In this document: positions 55,726 to 64,000 of the stretch, piece after piece
Layout of the letters: the number at the start of each line of letters is the position of its first letter
Numbering within the stretch: the first letter of the stretch is position 1
NCBI GenBank assembly: GCA_038025085.1
Contig: CM076145.1
Coordinates: 12,993,000 to 13,056,999, forward strand
From: Tetragonia tetragonoides
Taxonomy: Eukaryota > Streptophyta > Magnoliopsida > Caryophyllales > Aizoaceae
Reading direction: 5' to 3'
Length of the DNA stretch: 64,000 nt
Notes under the pieces: generated by a model
The model's database searches: none
Seen by the model: only the letters and a program-made list of their open reading frames with translations
Told to the model about the DNA's origin: nothing
Position numbers and translations under genes: made by a program

Positions 55726-57199
55726 ACCGAGGGTCCTCTAGGGCAATGATAGACCCCCCCAGAGAAATTTCTACAAAAATGGCAGCCCGGCCCTGGGAAT
55801 GCTATAGGCGACGTGTTCTGGGCCTCTAGAAGCAAACTTTTCGACTTTAATATTTTTGCCTCATATTGCCTGAGCCACCCATAGCGGACATGGGACGCCC
55901 CAGGGTCGGTTATTGGGTCGCTGATAGGCTTGTAAGAGCGGTTTTACGCGATACCAATATTATGGGCCGAATAAGGGCGACATGGGTGATATCAGAGTTC
56001 AAGGATCAGGGTGACCCTCCCGGGGCATCGAGGGACCCCTAGGGCCATGATAAACCACCGCAATTTTTTTGGGCGAAAACGGCAACGGGCCCCATGAATG
56101 CTAGGACACATGTTCTGAGCCTCCGGAAGCAAACTTTTTGACGTTATTATTTTCGCCCCATATCGCACGGGATACCCATAGGGAACATGGGAGGCCCCCA
56201 GGGTCGGTTATTAGGTCACTCATAGGTTTGTAAGGGCGGTTTTACACGATGCGAATGTTAGGGCCTAAATACGGGCGACATATGTGATATGGGAGTTCGG
56301 GGATCAGGGTGACGCTCTCGAGGCACCAAGGGACCCCTAGGGCCACGATAGACCACCCAAAAAATATTTGGGCGAAAACGGCAACGGGCCCAGCAAAGCT
56401 ATAGGACACGTGTTCTAGGCCTCCGGAAGCAAACTTTTCGACGTTAATATTTTTGCCCCATATCGCATGGGAGACTCATAGGAGACATGGGAGGCCCCTA
56501 GGGTCAGTTACTGGGTCCCTTATAGGCTTGTAAGGGTGGTTTTACGCGATGCCAATGTAAGGGTCGGAGTACCGGCGACATGGGTGATATCGGAGTTCGG
56601 GGATCAGGGTGACCCTCCCGGGGCACCGAGGGTCCCCTAGGGCCATGATAGACCGCACGAAAAAAATTTGGGCAAAATGGGCAACCGGACCCCGGGAATG
56701 CAATAGGCGACGTGTTCTGGGCCTCCGGAAGCAAACTTTTCGACGTTAATATTTTCGCCCCATATCGCACGGGAGACCCATAAGGCAAATGGGAGGCCCC
56801 CAGGGTCAGTTATTGCATCCCTGATATTGTAAGGGCGTTTTTACGCGATGCCAATGTTAGGGCCTTAGTACGGGCGGCATGTGTGATATCGGAATTCGGG
56901 GATAAGGATGACCCTCCCGGGGCACCTAGGATCCTCTAGGGTCATGATAGACCCCCCGAAAACTGTTGGCGAAAAAGGCAACCGGGCCCCGGGAATGCTA
57001 TAGGACACGTGTTCTGGGCCTCCGGAAGAAAACTTCTCGACGTTAATATTTTCACCCATATTAAACGGGTGACCCATAGTGGACATGGGAGGCCCCCAGC
57101 GTCGATTACTGGGTCCCTGATAGGCTTGTAAGAGTCGGAATACCGGCGGCATGGGTGATATCGGAGTTCGGGGATAAGGATGACTCTCCCGGAGCGCCT
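55726..57199. repeat. 301-bp satellite monomers, array 3
   Basis: The most regular array. The landmark GAT(G/A)CCAAT recurs at 55948, 56249, 56549 and 56848, steps of 299-301 bp. Monomers differ mainly by substitutions and small indels, so they are old enough to have diverged. Confidence 0.9.
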
Positions 57200-58330
57200 A
57201 GGGTCTTCTAGGGTAATGATAGACCCCTATGAGATGTTTGGGCAAAAATGACACCAAGGCCCCGGGAAGCCAAAAATCAAAGGATATAATCCACGTTTTT
57301 TTGGCATCCAAGAGGCTCCAGACCGTAGGTGTATATTTTAACACCATATCGCACGGGATACCCTTAAGGGACATGGCAGGCCCTCGGGGTCGGTTATCTG
57401 GTCCATGATAGACTTGTAATGGCGTTTTTACAGGACACTAATGTCATGGGCGGAACACCAAAAGCATGGGTGTGGGACGGAATTTTCTACCCGAGTAAGG
57501 TCTCAAAATTATTTCAAAATATAAAGTGAGGTCTCAAAAATATTTCCTGATTTGTAATTTTTTTGTGTATTATTTCTATTTATTTCCTATTTTTCTGCCT
57601 ATTTTTTAATTAAAATTTAAATTAAATAGCTACCTTGTGTGAAATTTAAAATAAATAATAACTTTCCATAACTTAATAATATACTTGAAAAGTTTAAGGT
57701 GGAACTTTTGGAAAATAATTAACCAAACTCTCAAAAACCCTAGTATGAAAGTTATGCACTAGGCATGTCTACTCCTGTCATAACCACTAAATTTATTGTC
57801 CTAATTGAATATCTTTCTTTATTTGTATTATGCAATTATTGTTTACCATTATTTCAGAACTGCACAACACGTGGATTAAACATCATAATTAGAGGAAAGA
57901 TATTCATTTTGGCCCGTTTAATATAAGTCAGTTTGTACTCATACGGCTTACTATTTCTTGTATCAAACTTTCACGTTTCTAATCTTCCATAAAAAAAATT
58001 TTCTCTTACAAGTACACTGGTACCGTGGTACGTACGAAATAGTATTTCTAGAAGGTGTTTCATGTTTCTAAGGACTTGATCCTGCAAACAGCTCACTCCT
58101 AGAATATCAACTACACCAACAAGACAACACGCATATTGGTGTGAAACTATGCTAATAAAGTACACTACACTTGTAGTAGTTTTTCCAACTACACTTGTAG
58201 TAGTTTCCAAATAGTTTGTAGATACTGATGTCTAATGTAACAAACACTTGTCGTCATAATATTGGTTTTATTTTTCTTGATGATTAAGTATATGATATTA
58301 TGTATAATTACGGAATTACCCTTATTACCT
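57200..58330. repeat. Divergent terminal monomer and AT-rich spacer, copy 2
   Basis: The terminal variant occupies 57200-57500 and the spacer 57501-58330, in the same order as copy 1. The spacer breaks off near 58340 after CCCTTATTACCTTCAATCCA, where unrelated AT-rich DNA is inserted. No gene. Confidence 0.85.
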
Positions 58331-59310
58331 TCAATCCAATATAGAAGAATCCTTAAAAACATTAATACCTAAATGAAATGCAATTCTTTTTTTCTTTTTT
58401 TTTTTGATTTTTTCTTTAGTTAGAAAAAGATGGGAAAAAAATCTAGAAGAATCCCTCAACATGGTAACTTCTCAAGGAGACTCAATTTGTTTTGGAAATT
58501 TTGCCGATGCAAGTAACGTACTTTAAATAATGATCTTTCGACTTATTATTAAAAGGAAAAAAGCAAAAATACTCTTGATTCAAGAAAGAAAGAATATTAC
58601 TCTTGACTTGCAAAATAAGGAAAGGGAAAAAGGATGAACCTAGACTTTGAACAAAATATGGGAAGCAAAAGATTACTCTTGACTTACTATGGGAAGAAGA
58701 CTTTTTACACTTGGGAAGGGAAAATATACTCTTGACTTGCCATAAGACTCCTGACTTAGATATGGAAAATATATTCCGGACTAAAGAAAAGGAAAATATA
58801 CTAATGACTTGCTTAAGGAAAGAAATAAGACTCTTTTTTTTTTCTTTTTTTTTTTGGGAAAGATCATTGCTCGAACTATATTACTTGGTCGAAATTGTTT
58901 TTCTTGGAAAATAAGTCTCCCTACTATGGTTACTAGCATCGTCGGGAAGATTCATAGATCCTACTTTCTAAAAAGAAAAGATTCTAGACTCGATCTTAAG
59001 TTAGTTTACAAAGTTAGTCACATACACAAATAGGAAACTTCCTATACTCTAGACCACTAAGATCCTAAAGGGGACCTAATCTAGCTATCTAAGAAAACAA
59101 ATCACATAACAAGGAAACAATCAATCACAAAAAGGCAAGCAATCAATTAAGCACATTGAATGGACCATGGGACTAAAGGAAATGGTTGACACATTCTATG
59201 GTTGGATATGGTAACACACGATCAGATGCGTTTCGCCATCTATCGGATGCATATTAAAACTAGACGTACCATTCCCCATATCTCGAATGGAAACATGTAA
59301 ATTTCATGTG
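58331..59310. other. Insert within the satellite, with CTCTTGACTTGC repeats
   Basis: About 1 kb not present in the other spacer copies. The stretch 58560-58820 repeats ACTCTTGACTTGC, GGGAA and AAAATATAC with variations. I see no terminal repeats, target duplication or protein. It may be part of an LTR or a local expansion. Confidence 0.4.
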
Positions 59311-60538
59311 GTGGGCGTTTTTACGGGACACTAATGTAAGGGCAGGAACACCAAAAGCATGGGTGAGGGCCGGAATTTCCTACCCGAGTGAGGTCTCGAA
59401 ATTAATTCAAAATTAAAGTGAGGTCTCAAAAGTATTTCCCAATTTTTTTAAAGTGATTTGTAATTTTTTTGATATTATTTCTATTTATTTCCTATTTTTC
59501 TGCCAATTGTTTAATTAAAAATTACATTAAATATCTACCTTGTGTAAAAAATTAAAAAAATATATTTTTCCGTAACTAAATAATATACTTGAAAAGTTTG
59601 AGGTGGAACTTTTGGAAAATAATGATCCAAACTCTCAAAAAGCCCAATATATAAGTTATGTACTAGGCATGTCTACTCCTGCCATAACCACTAAATTTAT
59701 TTTCTTAATTGAATATCTTTCCTGATTTGTATTATGTGATTAATTTTTTCCATTACTTCAGAACTGCAGAACACGTAGATTGAACATCGTAATTAGAGGA
59801 AAGATATTCATTTTGTCCCGTTTAAAATAAGTCAATTTAAAATAAGTCAATACGGCTTACTATTTCTTGTATCAAACTTTCATGTTTCTAATCTTCCATA
59901 TTTATGTTTTTACCTCTTACAAGTACACTGGTACCGGGGTACGTTTGAAATAGTATTTCTAGAAGGTGTTTCATGTTTCCAAGGACTTGATCCTGCAAAG
60001 AGCTCACTCCTAGAATATCAACTACACCACCAAGACAACACGCATATTGGTGAAACTATGCTAATAAACTACCCTACACTTGTAATAGTTTTTCCAACTA
60101 CACTTGTAGTAGTTTCCAAATAGTTTGTAGATATTGATGTCTAATGTAACAAACACTTGTCGTCATAATATTGGTATTATTTTTCTTGATGATTAAGTAT
60201 ATGATATTATGTATAATTACGGAATTACCCTTATTACCTTCATTCCAATATACCATGCACATACCTCCGAAAATTTTCTTGATCTGATATTGATTTGTGG
60301 ATACATGTAGATAGATACACCAATAACACATGTGAATTTGAGAAGTAATGCAGAAGGATAAAACTACCCTTAGCTGAGTAAATTGACCAAACTACCCTTA
60401 AAAGCTTTAATGCCTAAAAAAGTGGTCTAGAGGCATTTTTGAGGGGAAAAATTGGCCATGTCCCCTACGTATGAAGAAGGGAAGAGGCCAAGTCATATGG
60501 GCTAAGTATGAAAAAGTCCCAAGTGCTAGGATAAAGTT
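59311..60538. repeat. Terminal monomer end and AT-rich spacer, copy 3
   Basis: It starts within the terminal variant (GGGCGTTTTTACGGGACAC at 59308) and then carries a complete spacer matching copy 1 through ACGTATGAAGAAGG. The canonical monomers and most of the terminal variant are missing upstream, so this unit is left-truncated by the 1-kb insert. Confidence 0.85.
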
Positions 60539-60795
60539 CCCATGACGCGGCATGTCCCAGTGCCTATGTCCCATGACATGTTGCTGCAGCGCCTTGTCCC
60601 ATGGTGCTGCAGCGCCCATGTCTCATGTCCTAGCGGCCATGTTACTGCAGCGCCTATGTCCCATGTCCTAGTGGCCCAGCGCCCATGTCCCAGCGCCCCA
60701 TCGCCCATGTCCCAGCGCCCAGTGAGCGCCCATGTCCCATGTCCCAGCGCTCATGTCGCATGTCACAGCGCCCAGTAAGCACCCATGCCCATGTC
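60539..60795. repeat. GTCCCA-rich minisatellite block 4
   Basis: It opens with GACGCGGCATGTCCCAG, as in blocks 2 and 3, and leads into monomers at 60796. The words CCCATGTCCCAGCGCC and GTGAGCGCCCATGTCCC recur. Confidence 0.85.
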
Positions 60796-62205
60796 ACAGA
60801 GGGTCCTCTAGGGTCATGATAAACCCCCCTAAAAGTTTTTGGGCGAAAACGGTAACAGGGCTCTGGGAATGCTATAGGACGCGTGTTCTGGGCCTTCGGA
60901 AGCCAACTTCTCGACGTTAATATTTTCGCCCCTTATCGCACGGGTGACCCATAGTGGACATGGGAGGCCCACAGGGTCGGTTATTGGGTCCCTGATAGGC
61001 TTGTACGGGCGGTTTTACGCAATGCCAATGTAAGGGTCGGAATACCGACGGCATGGGTGATATCAAAGTTCGGGATAAAGATGACCAACCCCGAGCGCCT
61101 AGGGTCTTCTACGGTAATGATAGATCCCTATGAGATGATTGGGCAAAAATGACACCAGGGCCCTTGAAAGCCGAAAATCAAGGGATATAATTCACGTTTT
61201 TTTGGTTTCCGAGAGGCTCCGAACCGTAGCTGTATATTTTCACACCATATCGCACGGGACATCCCTAAGGGACATGGGAGGCCCTCGGGATCGGTTATCT
61301 GGTCCATGATAGACTTGTAAGGGCGTTTTTATGGGACACCAATGTAAGGGTCGGAACACCAAAAGAATGGGGGAGGGACAGAATTTCCTACCCGAGTGAG
61401 GTCTCAAAATTATTTCAAAAATTAAAGTGAGGTCTCAAAAATATTTCCTAATTTGTTTGAAGTGATTTGTAATTTTTTTTTTTGTATTATTTCTATTTAT
61501 TTTCTATTTTTCTGCCTATTTTTTAATTAAAAATTAAATTAAATAGCTACCTTGTGTGAAAAATAAAAAAAATATATTTTTTCCGTAACTTAATAATATA
61601 CGTGAAAAGTTTGAGGTGAAAATAATTATCCAAACTCTCAAAAACCCCAGTATGAAAGTTATGCACTGGGCATGTCTACTCCTGACAAAACCACTAAATT
61701 TATTGTCTTAATTGAATATCTTTCCTGATTTGAATTATGTAATTACTTTTTTCCATTACTTCAGAACTGCAGAACACGTGGGCTAAACTTCGTAATTATA
61801 GGAAATATATTCATTTTGGCCCGTTTAAAATAAGTCAGATTCTACTCATACGGCTAACTATTTCTTGTATCAAACTTTCATATTTCTAATCTTCCATATT
61901 TTTTGTTTCTCTTACAAGTGCACTGGTACCGTGCTACGTACAAAATAGTATTACTGGAAGGTGTTTTATGTTTCTAATACTTGATCCTGCAAACATCTCA
62001 CTTCTAGAATATCAACTACACCACCAAGACAACACGCATATTGGGGTGAAACTATGCTTATAAACTGCAGTACACCTGTAGAAGTTTTTCCAACTACACT
62101 TGTAGTTGTTTCCAAACAGTTTGTAGATACCGATGTCTAATGTAACAAACACTTCTCGTCATAGTATTGGTGTTATTTTTCTTACCTTCATTCCAATATA
62201 CCACG
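60796..62205. repeat. Satellite monomers, terminal variant and spacer, array 4
   Basis: One canonical monomer (60796-61110, landmark at 61020), the divergent terminal monomer (61115-61400) and a spacer (61401-62205). The spacer lacks about 55 bp near 62180 and ends at ATATACCACG, the last base shared with the other copies. Confidence 0.85.
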
Positions 62206-62575
62206 ATAATTACCCTCGCCTTTCGGCGCTAATTAAAATATTTAGTTGGAATTAATGGTTCTTAAATAATACGACATACGCAACATGATTAATTGTGATA
62301 GGGGAAATAATAAGCAAATAGTGAAGTCGCCACCAATTTTTAAGGAAACAATTGGAAACCATCAAAAGTGCACCCAATTCCTATTGGGAATTGACTCATA
62401 CCCAAAAGGGGCCAAAGATTGAGTTCAGGGGTGTGGGTACGTAAAAGATAAAACGAATCCTATCTAAATCGCCTGTATTAACGGCCTCTAATAATCTCAT
62501 CCATGCTGATTCATAATTCATATCACAAGGTTCCAAAGAAATCCGGTTGATAAGTCTTATAATATACATGTTTTA
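62206..62575. other. LTR-like AT-rich segment, no gene
   Basis: It contains GAAGTCGCCACCAATTTTTA and GAGTTCAGGGGTGTGGGTAC, phrases of the type seen in the U5 of plant gypsy LTRs; element A has a comparable GGGTGCCTAACACC region. No boundaries or duplications are visible, so the assignment is weak. Confidence 0.3.
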
Positions 62576-64000
62576 TCCCTCATTATCGTTATGTTTTGAT
62601 TAGTTTTAGATCATTATTATTTGGGTTTTTAATAAGATTTAGTATTTTAACTTTTATTTTATATTTTCATATTTTGTTGTGTTTTAGGACTATTTTCTAT
62701 ATTCTTATTGTGTAGGTAATATTGGCGGAATAAAGGAGAGCAAATTCTGCCCAATTCGCAATTCGGAGCAGTTTTGACAGCAGTTCGTATTGTGGCCATA
62801 ACTCTTTCGTTCGGTGTCGGATTCGGATGATTCGAAATGCTAAGAAAAGCCCGAAAGGGGACCTAGAACTTTTATGTTTTATACGTTTTCAGAATCAGAA
62901 TGTATCACGGTCGAAAGTATGCTACAAGTTGCAGCAGCCCAAACATTTCAAATTTTTGCACAACTTAATGCCCAAGCAAAGAAAGATTTCTACATCCATG
63001 ATACTAGAAGATATGTAAAGATTTTCTGCAGGTTTAGGGCTCTCTTTTCAGACCAAACGATCACGACAATAAAGCATAAAAAGCAAGAGACGTTCCGCTA
63101 GAAGGGGTAAGCAAGCAAAACATTAGACACATAAACTTGAGAGGAAATAAACAAAGGTTCTAGTCCAAGGAGAGTGTAAGAGTCAAGAGGATTACAAGCC
63201 ATTGGAATCGAGCTGGTTCGTGACCTTTGGAGATGGATTTTGGAGCTTGAATGATAGGGTTGAAGCGGTGCTCAAGTTTACAAATCCGGGCAAGGAAATT
63301 GAATGAGTCTCTCTTACTCTAATATCTCTTTGTATCTAGTGTCGTAAGTTTGATTTGTTTTCAAGGGTTTAACTTTAGTTTAGAAATCTATGTTTGGATG
63401 TTTGAGACAATTTATTAGTTCAATTTAGAATTAATATATTCTAGTGAATCTTAGTATTCATGCGTTGCTTGAGTTAATTAATTTATGATTCATGTTTTTA
63501 TATGGTATGGAGACGTCCTTCTATGTTTGAATATGAATCTATTGCTATTGTTTGATCTTTAGTTCGTATACTATTGAATGAACAAATTAGTAGCAACTAA
63601 TTATGAGGTTAATTGGTCGAACGATTGGGTCTTAATTAGGGCATTGCATGATCTAGACAAAATTACATTCTTGCTATCTTGGATTAATTTTCCTAGGGTT
63701 AATGATGTCTTCCTAGTATTTATTTTTTTTTGAGTCTTAGGATCGAGCTGGATCGGTTCAAGCTAGTAAAGGGAGATAGGGAGAAGCTAGTTGGTAGATT
63801 CTCTACAGTTAACCTACTAATTAACTTGGTTGTCAATGACAAAATCCGACTTAGGTAACTAAATTAATTTGAACTTATGTGCATAATTTGTGTGCTTGTT
63901 TCACTTGTAAATATTAGGTTAGTTAGTTTATTTTCTGTTTTTGTTAGTTTTAGTGATTCTTCAATCAAACTCCCCCGTTATGTCTTGTTATGTAATTTGT
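62576..64000. other. AT-rich non-coding DNA to the window edge
   Basis: No gene, RNA gene or clear repeat boundary. The part at 62740-62830 (CAATTCGGAGCAGTTTTGAC and GGCCATAACTCTTTCGTTCG) reads like retrotransposon LTR or leader DNA. Short plus-strand readings at 62827-63101 have no recognisable motif. It could be part of an element that continues beyond the window. Confidence 0.3.

Noticed and set aside
48200..57470. CRISPR-like regular repeats
   Set aside because: The 301-bp monomers are contiguous head-to-tail without unique spacers, and the sequence is plant nuclear DNA. They are satellite DNA.
48000..62205. 45S or 5S rDNA intergenic spacer
   Set aside because: The layout of sub-repeats and AT-rich spacer is similar, but no 18S, 25S, 5.8S or 5S sequence or Pol I-like promoter was seen.
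62827..63101. Short plus-strand coding region near the right edge
   Set aside because: Two overlapping frames of 60-75 codons without family motifs, in AT-rich LTR-like DNA. Not supported.

Overview
This window is repeat-dominated nuclear DNA of a flowering plant, probably a eudicot; no species can be named. The evidence is Ty3/gypsy retrotransposons of the Tat and Tekay (chromovirus) lineages, plant mobile domain (PMD) and DUF7745-like genes, plant hAT, CACTA and Stowaway-like DNA transposons, a plant L1 with a DUF4283 ORF1, and GT-AG introns. I see no intact host gene, no rRNA or tRNA gene and no CRISPR array. Every long coding region is broken or partial.

Layout. (1) 1-2622: a spliced PMD pseudogene on the minus strand running off the left edge, followed by the 3' non-coding part (2930-4134) and 3' LTR (4135-15522, split) of an LTR retroelement, here called A. 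(2) 5316-15435: a CACTA element inserted in that LTR with a 3-bp target duplication. Inside it are two near-identical hAT copies (6545-9560 and 10448-13474), each with an 8-bp target duplication, a 361-bp Stowaway-like MITE (14564-14924) and possible captured host exons. (3) 15523-25408: a second, plus-strand PMD pseudogene. A minus-strand LTR element, C (16310-24390), is inserted in the 5' splice site of its second intron with a 5-bp target duplication. (4) 25409-31315: an LTR-like promoter, an antisense DUF7745-like pseudogene and a minus-strand gypsy remnant, D, that keeps Gag and integrase but has lost reverse transcriptase. (5) 31324-38140: a decayed plus-strand Tat element with dual RNase H. 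(6) 38150-44960: a decayed minus-strand Tekay element with a chromodomain. (7) 44960-47990: minus-strand extra ORFs with TATA boxes and a coiled-coil product. (8) 48000-62205: a composite satellite built of GTCCCA-rich minisatellite, ~301-bp monomers, a divergent terminal monomer and a ~1-kb AT-rich spacer, repeated several times and interrupted by nested L1 elements (49358-52319). (9) 62206-64000: AT-rich non-coding, LTR-like DNA.

Insertion order can be read in part. A and C landed in PMD copy 2; the CACTA landed in A's LTR; the hATs and MITE landed in the CACTA. The least familiar structures are the composite satellite, the PMD/DUF7745-type ORFs carried antisense with their own promoters inside LTR elements, and the ORF1-only L1.
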